Source: Strongylocentrotus droebachiensis
Taxonomy: Eukaryota > Echinodermata > Echinoidea > Camarodonta > Strongylocentrotidae
DNA length: 64,000 nt
Assembly: GCA_035222895.1 (NCBI GenBank)
Contig: JAVYIG010001035.1
Location: 186,001 to 250,000, forward strand
Direction: 5' to 3'
Numbering within the stretch: the stretch's first letter is position 1; the number at the start of each line of letters is the position of its first letter. The notes beneath the pieces are model-generated. The model was not told the origin of the DNA. It searched no databases and saw nothing but the letters and a program-made list of their open reading frames with translations. This document shows positions 10,840 to 21,399 of the stretch, one piece after another. Both the position numbers and the translations under genes were made by a program.

Positions 10840-12880
10840 TGCCCAACTCTTCATGCTGAAAGTTTCATATTCTGTATTCTAAGATCATCCTATTTCAGCA
10901 TTCTTTAACCTAAAATCTGAGACAGTTTCCCAAGACTTGAATCTGAAAAGATAAAGCAGGTAAACTGATCCACAATGCAGAGATTGTGGGCGGATCATCA
11001 ATACACTTCTTATGTAGATCATAATAGCATGGCACCCAGAAGTCTGATCGAAAAAGAAGATTAATCACATATACTACAGTTTCATGAAACATTTGTTACT
11101 TTTTTGCACAATTTGTAAACTACACCTCCTCGACATTTGATTCAAGGAACAAGACAAAATAGGGCTGGGAGGAATATCTGGGGTATGTGTCTGTGGTAAA
11201 CAGTCATGACGATTTTTAATCTCTGAAAATTAAAAAACATTAAAAGTTCAAAGCATAAAAGGATGCCTTTGTATTTTGTAAACTGAAATCCTACTTTTAT
11301 TACCTTCAGTCGTTTTTGATCGATGAATAATAATTATGGTGTCTCCGAAACCACGGAAATATATTTCTTTGCTTTCAGCCATTCCCCAATTATTGGCCTA
11401 AATTTTTATGAATAAAACCTACCCCAGGCAACGAGTGATTCACTTCCTTGGTATGAATGGTCTCTTGATATCAATCTCATAATCTCTTAGTCCCTATTCA
11501 TACAAAAATACCAAATATTTTGTCAAAATACAGCAGTCAGCAATATCATGAAAGGTTTGCTGACCAATTACTCAAGACTTTGTGATTTTTGTTATTACAT
11601 ACTCTTTGAAAAAAATGAAAAAATATTTACCAAAAAAAATTTGTTTATCGCCATTTCTACAAAGACAGTCTTTTATAAGATAGGGAGGCCTCAGACATAC
11701 CCGGAAGGTCTATTACAGCCGCAAATTGCAACCACTTTTAGCGGCTTAGCAAGAAACACGAACACAGATTCGCACCAAGGTACAAATTAAATTAATTTCC
11801 CAGAATTTACATACGATGCACCTAATCAACACGCCTAAGATAATAATAGAACGGAAAATAATTTAGAGCAGGCATATCAGAGACGCAGGCATATTTAAGA
11901 CGTAGTCCCAAACCTCTTTGATGGATAACGCTCCAATACTGTCAATTTGAGAATATGATGAAAATTATTCAGTACCATAAAATAATCTCAGTTATTACTG
12001 CAAAACAAAGTTCTATATTGAGAATGGATACTTTGTACAGGAAGCTTAGTCATCCATTCAGGGTTTCCGTCTTAAGGAATACATGTGGACGTCAGAGTTG
12101 GTTTAACAAACACTTCAGACTACCAATAATGATCAATAAATCCAATACTCTAGCTCTACCACACTCTATGCTTGTGACTCAGACTGGGTCTAGCTAAGAC
12201 TTCAAGAAAAGTGTCTCTGATTGAGCAAACTGGTAACTCTGTTCCTACAGCCTAAGCTTTATATCCGGTAGCACAATAAGAAGGCTGATGTGCCTGTGGG
12301 TGATATACAGAACAGTACTTTGAATGCCGATGGGAAAAGACCTGCAATGATTGTCTAAGAGCATGAGAGAAATTGAAAAGAGAAGAGCCACTGGTTAGAG
12401 GGTGCGAGGGAAGTCCCTCCCTAGCTTTGGTCATCATTTCTTTGTTGGTTTATATTTGCTGAAGGTTATAATAATTGTATTACCTCTCCATATATCGCGA
12501 TCGAATGGAAAAGTGTTTGCAGACTACACTCGCACTGCTATTGAGCTTCATTGAAACCAAGTGGCAAATATGCACTCATTCTGGGACCAATCTTATTCAA
12601 TTGCTAGAAGGCAGACAGTAGCCTACTGCCGCCTAAAACGAAGACATTATGTATGGTGGCTGGGAGAAGGAGTGGAGCGCTGATCTTCGTTTTGTATGCT
12701 CAAGCTAAAAGCCTTTGAACCACAGTCAGCAGAACGACGTGTTCTTTTCTTTCATTCCTTGTTCAAACTGTGGCTGCACTAATTGATGGGTGTACAAGGC
12801 GACGAGTATTGACAGGGCTAGCCGTGATCGTGTGTGTGAATGAAGTTTGTTTTGTAGTGTTCTGCCTCCTGAGATCCCAG
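10840..12880. other. AT-rich stretch, no reliable gene
   Basis: Only short frames were seen. From about 12480 the sequence becomes richer in CpG, and a - strand frame of 50 codons with a Met-led METDGGETSCKSAEL segment lies at about 12.82-12.94 kb, without clear splice sites. Confidence 0.4.
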
Positions 12881-12909
12881 GGTTTCCACTAATTCTGCGC
12901 TCTTGCAGG

Positions 12910-13070
12910 ATGTTTCTCCACCGTCCGTCTCCATCCAAGCAGGATGTGGACTTTTAGCTTTTAAAGGGGTTCTCTACATCCATCTCCCTTTTTTCAGAAC
13001 AAAGAGTTTTCAGTTTTGTCTTCTTGTCCGCAATACAAAAATTAATGACTCTGACCACCCAATGGAGGTA
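12910..13070 (+). CDS. candidate internal exon, weak
   Basis: After CTCTTGCAG a frame reads DVSPPSVSIQAGCGLLAFKG and stays open to a possible GTAATG donor at about 13068. No domain is recognised and the donor is not ideal. Listed because both boundaries fall in one open frame of about 53 codons. Confidence 0.15.
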
Positions 13071-13572
13071 ATGCTCTTGAGAAAAAAAGAAAAAAATCTT
13101 TTTGGACGAAAAAGTCTTCGACACTTCATAAAAAGGGAATGATGTCATTCAAATGCTCTATATCAATCATACCACTCCACTCAGGCGATGGACAAAGGAG
13201 ATAAAATCAAAGTAACCATGGCCCAATTGTGTCTTTCTGCTGCGTCCAACAGAAAGAAAGAAAAGACTCAACGACCATCCCGTCCGTCATTGGTAGAGAT
13301 GATGGATGGGGGTGACTCATGGATATAAAACTTCTTTCAAATATAATGAATTACTCTCTCTCACCACAAGGAATTCCCTCGACTAATGACAGGGATTCTC
13401 CCAATATCCACTTTTCTTCATCCTCATCCAGGGCTTCCACTATTTTTATTCCAATTTAATTTATTTGAAATGTCTCAACTGGTATTTATATAATCATGAG
13501 AGAGATTAAAATTGATGAGCCTAAGCCACATACCAATCAAATATTTCATTCGTAATTTTTCCTTCTTTTTAT

Positions 13573-13604
13573 GGTGGTGGTGGTGGGGGGGGGGGGGGGG
13601 GTGG
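13573..13604 (+). repeat. GGT/poly-G tract
   Basis: A few GGT units run into 17 consecutive G. The G-run could form a quadruplex only in combination with neighbouring G runs. Confidence 0.9.
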
Positions 13605-14256
13605 CGAAGACAGACACCGCAATTTTATTAGTCATCATCTTGGTCTACTGCTTAGATCTATATTTTGTTCATTTGATATTACGGGGGTCTAATTTCTACT
13701 TCTCTCAGCCCCAATTTAGATAATTTGTTGCACAATAAATGCAGAGAGTGGTTGTCTTTCCTGCCAATCTCCAAGGAGTATTCAACATTCGTCATCACTC
13801 TTTGGTCAGTGTTCAACATTTGAACCCTACTGCATAGAGCCCTATGAAATATCGGCTGAACATGGTTGACTCTGATTAGACAAATCTGTCACTTAAACTG
13901 GTTGAAGATTATTTCAACTTCATTTACAAATCAATTTTAATCATGTATCACCACATTAAACTCAGCTTAACTCTAAACAAGACTTACTTTGAGTTTTTAA
14001 GGAATGCAATTTTCTGTCCAAGGCTTCATATTCAATATATTTTAAAGAAAAGATTAACCTCTCTGATTTTGTTAATCCTAAAAATACAGCTCTTTTAAAC
14101 TATACACTGATCTATAAATAACTCTCTAATGGGATAATAACTGCAACATGCATGAAACATGAAAATATATGGAGAAAAAATGATGTCAAGATAGTGGGTT
14201 TTGAGAGGAGCGGCTTAATATATAATCCATTATTGAAAAGACGGCACTTCAACAGA

Positions 14257-14313
14257 ATGGCAGACAAGAAGTTCACTGGCTGCCCTGGCCCACAAGCGGC
14301 ATTTGAAAAATTT
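14257..14313 (+). CDS. candidate first coding exon
   Basis: An ATG with a purine at -3 and G at +4 opens 19 codons, MADKKFTGCPGPQAAFEKF, ending exactly at a consensus donor GTGAGT (phase 0). Read through, the frame stops four codons later. The 300 bp around it are GC-richer than the flanks and also open on the other strand (14273-14485), which weakens the call. No downstream partner exon is certain. A phase-0 frame after the acceptor at 17324 is one possibility. Confidence 0.2.
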
Positions 14314-14680
14314 GTGAGTAATAAGTGAATATGTGGTCCACTCTGATAGATTGGTGCTCTGCGGCTAAAATCTGATCAGCGATTGCCATAATGGCCGATT
14401 CATTGCGTGATGGATCAAAGAAGGGAGTCGTTCCTCTTTCTCTTGCATTGCATGCCAATGTGACTTCCACAGGGCGGGCGACCACTGCTTTTCATTAATA
14501 TAAAGCTGATCATGTAAAATACCTGTAGACTCCACCACTATCTTGTCCTGACTCATGTCTACTGCCTGTCAAGATGGTGGCAAGCCAAATTGAAAAAGGA
14601 GACCACAAGTTGTTGAATTTTTACACATCGTGTTCTAGTTTTTCCCTCTTGTTCTTATTTTTGGTGCATGAAGACATGTA

Positions 14681-14919
14681 CAGAGCTGCCAACCTCCAGA
14701 ACCGAAAATCAGTAATCACAAGGCTCAAAATCAGTAATTTTGGGTATAAATCAGTAATTTCCTATGCGGCGCTATGACTCTAATAAAAACGGCACGCCAA
14801 CATTGCACAGACACATGATTATCTGACATTTTTGGTGATTTTACTCACACAAAGTTGTTAAATAATGAGTTTCATATCATCACAACACAGTCTTCCAGGA
14901 AAAATGGGGGAAAAAAAAA

Positions 14920-14967
<48 letters not shown>

Positions 14968-15057
14968 TTTTTTAAATCCGTAATTTTAAACAACATTCCG
15001 TAATGGTCGTTAATTTCCGTACCAATTACGGGAAATCCGTACTAGTTGGCAGCTCTG
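14681..15057. mobile_element. 377-bp non-autonomous terminal-inverted-repeat element (MITE)
   Basis: The element begins CAGAGCTGCCAAC and ends with its exact reverse complement GTTGGCAGCTCTG. It is flanked on both sides by the 6-bp direct repeat CATGTA (14675-14680 and 15058-15063), a clean target-site duplication. Subterminal sequences repeat AAATCAGTAAT on the left and CCGTAAT/ATTACGG on the right. The centre holds a long A run, a short TA run and then a T run, which could pair as a hairpin. There is no coding capacity. The superfamily is not certain from this copy alone. Confidence 0.85.
14911..14976 (+). repeat. poly-A / (TA)n / poly-T core of the MITE
   Basis: A long A-rich run, about ten bases of alternating T and A, then a T run. 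The whole is self-complementary and lies inside the inverted-repeat element. Confidence 0.9.
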
Positions 15058-15375
15058 CATGTACCCCACCTCAAAAACTGGGCCAGGTTTTTGTCAATTT
15101 ACAATTAAAATGAAGGTAATGTTTTACTACATATTTCAGCAACATACATCTTACTGTTATGTATTTTTTAAAGAAATACTTAATTTGCTCATGGAAGCTC
15201 TTTATGAGTTTATTATAAAGATGAAAGGTGAGATTACTTCGCAAAAATGATTGTGTATCTTTATATTTGTCATAGCTCTTTTTAAGTTTAGAAGTCCCCT
15301 TTTAAAAGCCCTGGCTGCTGACTTACAAGCAAACACACGCTTTCATAGCAGTCTGGTAAAAAGAAAGCATCGTAC

Positions 15376-15536
15376 CTGTTCTCCATTGATATGATGACTG
15401 GAGTCTACCTCTGGGAAGCTGAGAGGCAGCTAGATGAATCAAGGAGAGCACCAACAAGATACACATGGACACCTCCATGCCTGTGATAGACAAGGAATCC
15501 CTCTCTTACTGCTCTCAATATCTCTCCTGGAAAGAA
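15376..15536 (-). CDS. signal-peptide exon of a secreted or membrane protein (partial gene)
   Basis: On the - strand the acceptor TTTTTTCTTTCCAG ends at 15537 and the donor GTACGA starts at 15375, giving a 161-nt exon. The first 58 nt are 5' leader. The ATG at 15478-15476 has G at -3 and +4 and opens 34 codons plus one base: MEVSMCILLVLSLIHLAASQ, then LPRGRLQSSYQWRT. The first 20 residues form a textbook signal peptide: a short polar start, a hydrophobic core of about 12, and an Ala-Ala-Ser-Gln cleavage region. The exon leaves in phase 1, the phase usual for extracellular domain cassettes. The rest of the gene lies at lower coordinates and is only guessed (7.7 kb, 1.45 kb). One other frame also stays open across much of the exon, so the reading is not proven. 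Confidence 0.5.
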
Positions 15537-15994
15537 AAAATGATATTAATCACTCTTTTGTGGCTTCAAGAATGAAAATGATAATGATAACATTGCCATG
15601 TGGTTATTGTTAATGTTGTTGTTGTTTTTAGTATTTGTATTATTCATTGTTATTATCGTATCATTATAAATATTGTTTTTTATAACTAGGGTGGTCTCTT
15701 CATGTTTTTCCCATTTTTTCTAAAGGTCTTGCAATCATCATTTCACCAGATATTACCATGTACCCTGTTATACACCTGGGTCAAGAGAGGCAAAATGTTG
15801 GTATAAAACATTTAAACACATCTTAGAGAACTGTCCCTGTTTTGGTCATTTGACTTCACCAACAGTCAATCCCAACATTTTCAATTTATTTCTAAAACGC
15901 TTTAAGAAGTTTTAGATATGTAGTTGTATGTCTAATTTTGACTTATGACAAATTCCCTTTATTATAAATAGCCTAAATTGACCTAAATTGTGGT

Positions 15995-16434
15995 AAATCA
16001 AATTACAGCCATTTTGAACTGTTTAATTCCTGTTCCTGCTAAATTTTACAATGCCAGATTTATTGGTTTATATTGTGGCTGCTTTTACCCTGAACTTGAG
16101 TTGGCAAAAAATCCAACTTGTATTTAAAGGAACAGCCTTCCAAAATCAAATTACAGCTGTTTTTAACTGTTTAATTCCTGTTCCTACTAAATTGCACAAT
16201 GTAAGAGAGTTAATAGGTTTGTATTGTGGCCCCATTTCCCCTGAACTTGAGTTGGCAAAAAAATCCATCTTGGATTTTAAGGAACAACCTTCCAAAATCA
16301 AATTTCACCCAGTTTTAACGGTTTAATTCCTGTTCCTGCCAAATAGTACACTGTAAGAAAATTATTGGTATATTGTGGCCGCTTTGCCCCTGAACTTGAG
16401 TTGGCAAATATTCCAACTTGTATTCCAAGGAACA
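15995..16434 (+). repeat. minisatellite, three ~150-bp units
   Basis: Units start at 15995, 16143 and 16295 with AAATCAAATT. Each contains TTTAATTCCTGTTCCTGC, a TTGGTTTATATTGTGGC-like block, CTGAACTTGAGTTGGCAAA and an AAGGAAC end. Unit lengths of 148 and 152 bp differ by small indels. Copies differ by roughly 10-20 percent by eye. No coding frame is shared by all units. Confidence 0.85.
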
Positions 16435-16604
16435 TTAAATTCTCACTTACATGCAGCTATACAGCGTGTATGAAAAACAACTTGATAGCATGTTTTCATA
16501 GCTCAAGTTTCACTTCATCTGACACATTCTAGCCACAACTCCTTCATATGACGTTATTCTTGGCCTTTATTTGACTCTCTTGCCCTTCGTTCACACTACC
16601 TGGT

Positions 16605-16724
16605 TCAGTCAAACCTGCTTTAGTGAAACATGTACTAAAGGAACCTGTACATAAAGACCACGTGCCTATATAGACCACTTTCTTGTCTCCCTTGGGTGGT
16701 ATTTATAGACAGGTTTCACTGTAC
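16605..16724 (+). mobile_element. short inverted-repeat element ending in AAACCTG / CAGGTTT
   Basis: The left end TCAGTCAAACCTG mirrors the right end ACAGGTTTCACTGTA, with CCCTTGGGTGG near the right side. Short elements with these ends and a repeated TATAGAC-type interior are common in marine invertebrate DNA. This copy is imperfect and no target duplication is clear. A small MITE or structured SINE-like element is likely. Confidence 0.5.
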
Positions 16725-16789
16725 CATCATTAATCCTAGAGCTATATATACGAGTCTTGTATCTAGCTAAACAATAGGTAATTAAATCT

Positions 16790-17140
16790 TTCTTAGTCTG
16801 AACGTCATATACCGAAACACTGTGAAGAGAAATGCCTGTCTAAGCATTGTACGAAAGTTGCATAACAGGGCGGGGCTTATTGTGAGTGTACACTAATGAT
16901 TGGCCAATTATCATGTTAACTGGCCTCTTCAATATGAGTTTCTTTATACAATGTTGTTTTCTAGTCTGTATGCTCCTTTAATTATACCATGATTCCTTAT
17001 ACAATGTTTCTTTACAAGAGTTACGTATGAAGTTCTTTTTGTCTGAACAGACTATTGGTGCAAACTTTCCCAGTCGGCTTTGATATTCCTAGAATTTCAA
17101 TCGGATGATGTAGACCAAGAAAATCTTGACAAACATTCTT
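16790..17140 (+). repeat. dispersed repeat, copy B
   Basis: Homologous to 3781-4215 in the same orientation. Both contain a TCTGAACG start block, a TAATGATTGGCCA-like block, a GTTTCTTTACAAGAGTTAC block and a GTCTGAACAGACTATTGGTG block. Divergence is high and indels are frequent, so the family is old. Confidence 0.65.
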
Positions 17141-17323
17141 CCTGTAACAATTACCTCACTGTTTACACAATCATTATACCCAAAGAATTATGATTGTAGA
17201 TTAATTTCATTCTAGTCTGTTTTTGCTCGGGTTCATATGACACCAAAATGGTCATTTATTTTCAATCTTGCTGGGGTCAAAATAGGACGGCTAAATCTGA
17301 TTAGAGGCATTCTTTTTCCTGCA

Positions 17324-17548
17324 GCGCACACAAACCTTCAAACAATTGCATCTAATTATCAAGTTGTTGGGTTCCCATTAGGCCCTGGTTACAATAACAA
17401 AGCTCCGGGCCAAATACGATATCATACCTTTCGGCTCGTTTGCCATGTATCCGTTTACCTGTCGCGCTCGCGTCATGGCAGCGACTTTATTGGTTTGAGT
17501 GATATAGAATACAGGAATAACAAGACGGTTTGTTGCGTTTCATGGTAG
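17324..17548 (+). CDS. candidate terminal exon, unknown protein
   Basis: A strong acceptor (ATTCTTTTTCCTGCAG) ends at 17323. Entered after a phase-1 intron, the frame continues HTNLQTIASNYQVVGFPLGP and onward for about 74 codons to TAG at 17546-17548. The residue mix is protein-like and GC content is above the surroundings. I considered a peroxidase-like GFP motif but the rest does not match. The same bases also hold good - strand donors, so the direction of transcription is not settled. Confidence 0.2.
   Translation, partial: AHTNLQTIASNYQVVGFPLGPGYNNKAPGQIRYHTFRLVCHVSVYLSRSRHGSDFIGLSDIEYRNNKTVCCVSW
17430..17500 (-). other. possible leader exon and CpG-rich promoter area of the - strand secreted gene
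   Basis: Reading the - strand, CpG-rich sequence contains a CCAAT at about 17493 and two donor-like sites: GCGCGACAG before GTAAAC (exon edge about 17455) and GAGCCGAAAG before GTATGA (about 17428). Splicing either to the acceptor at 15537 gives a 5' leader joined to the signal-peptide exon. An upstream ATG just before the first donor would make a short upstream frame that stops soon after the junction. The position, 1.9 kb upstream on the right strand, is the main argument. Confidence 0.25.
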
Positions 17549-17559
17549 TTCCTCATAGA

Positions 17560-18370
17560 GTTACTCAAAATGAATTTTAGTGACAGTGTTGTGAAGAAAG
17601 TAATTTAAGCAAAAGGTTTTTGACATGAAATGAACCTTGCAACATTCAAGTGTCAGCTAGCAGTACCTAAAAGTGCATGAAAATTACCACTCCTCCTTTA
17701 CACTCTTCCTGCAAATTCAATGCTAGTAATATCCACTCATATCATCCAAGATGAAGCGTGGAAAAGGATCTATCATGGTACCATAAAAAAGGGTGAGCAG
17801 GAATATCGTGGTGAGAAAAAACAAAAGCATTTTCAACATAATCTGTTTTCCCCCTCAAGAATGATGAAGACCTCATAAACTTCCATTCACAATGAATCTA
17901 AAATTAAGAGGGACTACATTATTCCTGGGATTATAGTCTGTCAAATATTATGTATTATTATTATCAATATAAAATTTGTTTCTATCCTTTTTGTTTTACA
18001 TTAGTTTACATACTGTTTAGAATACTAGATTATATCATATAATTATTATTCTAGAAGGATATGCTTAAATCAGATGATATATTCTAACAATGCACTTTAG
18101 ACTTTAAATATCATTAAGACATACATGTAAAAGTGTTTTAAAAAAACATTGTTGATAACAAAATAAAAAAATTATTAGTGAGATCAGAAGTTCCAAAGAA
18201 AATTGACACAGAAAAGCCTGTTGAAATTGTATTTAAACAACTGAGATGAAAGAAAGATTGTTTACCAAAGTTACTAACCTTTATATCTGCTGCTTCCGAA
18301 GAATAAGTTTAAATTAAAAAAATGCTGCTGAAAAAATGTGGTCCAAATTGTAACAATCCTTTAGTCCAAG
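17560..18370. other. AT-rich stretch, no gene seen
   Basis: No splice-bounded open frame or repeat structure was recognised. Confidence 0.5.
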
Positions 18371-18373
18371 CTC

Positions 18374-18654
18374 TTTAATTCCACAAGTCTTGCAATATCC
18401 AAAGTAAGAACTTCACATCTCCTTGGTAGTAAACATATAACACTTCATCCACTCCTGTATGATGGGCAGGGCATAGAAAGCCTCTGACGCCTCTATGCTT
18501 TTGCCAATTTCCTCTTCTTTAGAGACTAGGTCATTGTCCCATGTCATTCCGTCTGCCGACCATTCTGCAAGTGTACATTCTATCCCAAGATGCCTCCGTC
18601 CAAACTTCACTTGAATAGTTCCCTCGATCGGTCTCTCCCTCACTCTACGTACCG
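18374..18654 (-). CDS. candidate terminal exon with ATTAAA signal
   Basis: The - strand frame starts after an AG at 18655 (TTTGATTTGGAATAG) and runs 79 codons: VRRVRERPIEGTIQVKFGR, then a middle with LAEWSADGMTWDND, and an end with YALPIIQEWMKCYMFTTKEM and TGA at 18415-18413. A variant poly(A) signal ATTAAA (18374-18379) lies about 33 nt after the stop. The region is GC-richer than its flanks and the residue mix is protein-like. No domain is recognised. If real, it ends a gene lying at higher coordinates. A competing view uses the GTACGT at 18652 as donor for a 23-nt microexon (18653-18675) with a strong acceptor (TTTTTCTACATCCAG). Confidence 0.3.
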
Positions 18655-18679
18655 CTATTCCAAATCAAAGGCAACCTGG

Positions 18680-19850
18680 ATGTAGAAAAATGAATGTTTG
18701 AAAACATGAAAGGTTTGGCGTGTGATGCCTTCAAGCATTTAATGGGAAGTATGACGAAGGAGGCTAAAAATGAAGTACAGTTTTCACCAGGAATACCTGA
18801 GGAGTGCACGTACTGAAGTCAGAACCTTGATCTTTATCAATGTATCAATAAAAGCTAATTTAAGGTGTATGAATGCCCTACCCTTACACCTGAAGCTTTC
18901 AATCAGATTTGGTTAAATACCCCAAATATTTTCAATTTAACGATTTGAGATTGAGGAATATTGCGAGGCAATATGTATTTAGGATATGCAGTGATCTATG
19001 AAGCCAATATATAAATCATTACAGCACAAAACATGTATGGGCAAAGATTCAGTGATCAATCAATCTCATATTAGGTGGAATCTCGGAGAAGAAAAGTACT
19101 TAACCCTTATTCCAATGAAAAGACAGAATAAAATTCCAAGCCTCACACAGGTGACCCGCATGACATGAGACCACCACCAAAGATTTGAGCTAACTAGCTA
19201 GGCAATGAGAGAACATCAGAGAGACACCAAGATAGCACAATACTGGATCGGTTTTAATTTGAGGCAAGCACAGAGTTGTAATTCGATTAGAGAGTTTGCT
19301 CGTAGCTGGCTGGAACAAGTGTTTCTATTCATGGGGGTAGAGAGAAGAAAGAGGGAGGGCTTTCATTAGGGCATGCGTGTGTTTGATATGCATGTGGTCA
19401 AACAAAGCGTGGGCTTATGAGGCCATGGACAGTGAAGACATTATGGTTTACTAGCTAGACAATTAGGGATGATGCTTGGTTTACATCAAGATGGGGGATT
19501 TACACAGTTTTATGTATTAATGAACGACTGGATGATTTAAATAACGATCTATGAAAAAAACACTTCATGGCGACTAACCAAAGTCTTGCACACATCATCT
19601 TAGATTTAATTTAAAATGAACCAAGTGTTTATGAAAAGCGCCTAAATCCTAAAACTAAATTTCTTTTACCTAAAGCATCTACAAACACATTTCTACAATC
19701 TGAGGCACTTATAATCATAAGACCCTGTAAAAATGAAGAAAATTGAAAAATACACCCCCAAAATGGAAAGGGAAAAGACAGATGCTGTTTTACTTTTCAT
19801 GAAATGGAAGCTTGAAATGGTATATTCTAAGGGGGCAGGGAGCTCCCTCA
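18680..19850. other. AT-rich stretch, no gene seen
   Basis: Only short frames without supporting splice sites. Confidence 0.5.
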
Positions 19851-19851
19851 C

Positions 19852-19915
19852 CCTAACAGACAGGCTGGCAGACACAGATCTGAAACTACTCCATCAACAG
19901 TCTGCAAACTACCAT
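19852..19915 (-). CDS. candidate 64-nt internal exon, weak
   Basis: A CTGGACTCTACAG acceptor and GTGAGG donor bound a piece open only when entered with two nucleotides, encoding GSLQTVDGVVSDLCLPACLL. It lies upstream (on -) of the 18.4 kb terminal exon candidate and could belong to the same transcript, but the piece leaves in phase 2 and that link was not tested by any other evidence. Confidence 0.2.
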
Positions 19916-19935
19916 CTGTAGAGTCCAGAATAAGG

Positions 19936-20165
19936 GCCCCTTTAGACATGAAACAGTAAACCATTATAGAAGTAAAATCATATGAAATGACAAAAAAAAA
20001 GACAAAAATCATATGCAGAGGCTCCATTAACCACATTTTTCCCTTTTTGTTTACCCCTCCCCTACCACTCTCCACCAAAAAAGGTACTTCATTCATTCAT
20101 TTACACAATTTTGTTCTTTCTGTAATAGCTATCTGAGGCAGTTTACTGTATCAGGTCTGAATGGA
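19936..20165. mobile_element. possible short inverted-repeat element
   Basis: The left end reads TTTAGACATGAAACAGTAAACC. The right end, read as reverse complement, is CATTCAGACCTGATACAGTAAACTGCC. The two match apart from a few differences and enclose about 230 bp with no coding frame. No target duplication was identified, so the element limits are approximate. Confidence 0.4.
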
Positions 20166-21218
20166 GCTGAAGCTTGTCTAGCTTTCCAGATTGGCACATA
20201 CATCCCCATTCACAAGCACCTGCCTTCATCGACCTTTCATCATGACGAACCTGAGAGATTTGAGAGGTAATCATAAAACTGGAAGCTAAAGACTAACAAT
20301 CAACAACCAAGAATCTATAAAATCTTAAACTTGTTTATATGCCCTCTCATCAACCTCTTGACCATTGATGGCTGTTGAGAGGAGGCGTTAAAACTTGGAT
20401 GAGGTCAAATCCAAAGGACAGATTAATGGATCTTTGTCTAACTAACAATGAGACCCTTGAGTGTAAATACAGAGGGCACATGCCACTGAAAAAGGACCCA
20501 TTTGTGTGCTGGAAGTTAGCAAGCATCACACATATCTGTATTATGATTAAATAAACAGTATTGACTTTGTAGATGGAATAAAACAATGATTTCAAGTTAT
20601 TTTCTTTTATTTGATTTAATTATTTCATTCATTCTTTTTTTAAAGATGATAAATATTTAGTTCTGCTACCATTAGAGACTGATCACATAACCCCTACCCC
20701 TCCCATAGAGCTTCATAATACATATATATAGGAATATAATTTTGTGTAACTAAAGAGCTGGTTTTGTGTAGGTGGAAACAATGGCTCTTTATTTTGCTCA
20801 AAGAAATAATAAAAAGGAAACATATGTGTAATTCTAGCAGGTAATGAGAAGAAGCATTGTACCATTGCAATATAAAGTGTTAAGACACACTGATAAGTGA
20901 AAGTATAAATATATTTATCAAAGAACAATCTCATTCAAATCAACTTGTTTCTCTAAATCTAGAGTATACACAATTGGTATTATTCTACACTTTTCTTATA
21001 CATGCACATTTAATAATGAGCATTGCATAATATTGCTTTCTTCAAAATAGCAATTTGTGTAATGTACATGTCTGCATTTCTCACATAAGATGATACTATA
21101 CATCCATTTTTCAACAGGATATTAATGTTTGATCTATTATCACCCTAAAGCATTTCTACACCAAAAGGCATTCTAAAGCTCTGGACACTTGTATGTATAA
21201 TTCCCCCCTAGTAATATC

Positions 21219-21384
21219 TCTCTTTCTGTCTGTCTCTCTCTCTCTTCCTTTCTTCCATTCTCTTTCTCTCTGTTCCATCTCTCTTTCTCTCTATCTCCCT
21301 CTCTATACCATCTCCCTTTCTCTTTATTTCTCTTTCCATAAATCTACCTCTCTTTATCTCTCCATATCTGTTTTTCTCTCCCCT
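21219..21384 (+). repeat. CT-rich low-complexity tract
   Basis: Degenerate CT/TCT repeat about 165 bp long. The Ser-Leu-rich frame on + and the Arg/Glu/Lys-rich frame on - both derive from it. Confidence 0.9.
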
Positions 21385-21399
21385 CCCCCATTTTTGCAT

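Noticed and set aside
15376-15536. Alternative frame EILRAVREGFLVYHRHGG across the signal-peptide exon
   Set aside because: It lacks its own start within the exon and ends inside it. The signal-peptide frame has a start in good context and uses the donor.
17324-17548. Glutathione peroxidase-like VVGFP motif
   Set aside because: Only three to five residues fit. The active-site region and the later conserved blocks of the family are absent.
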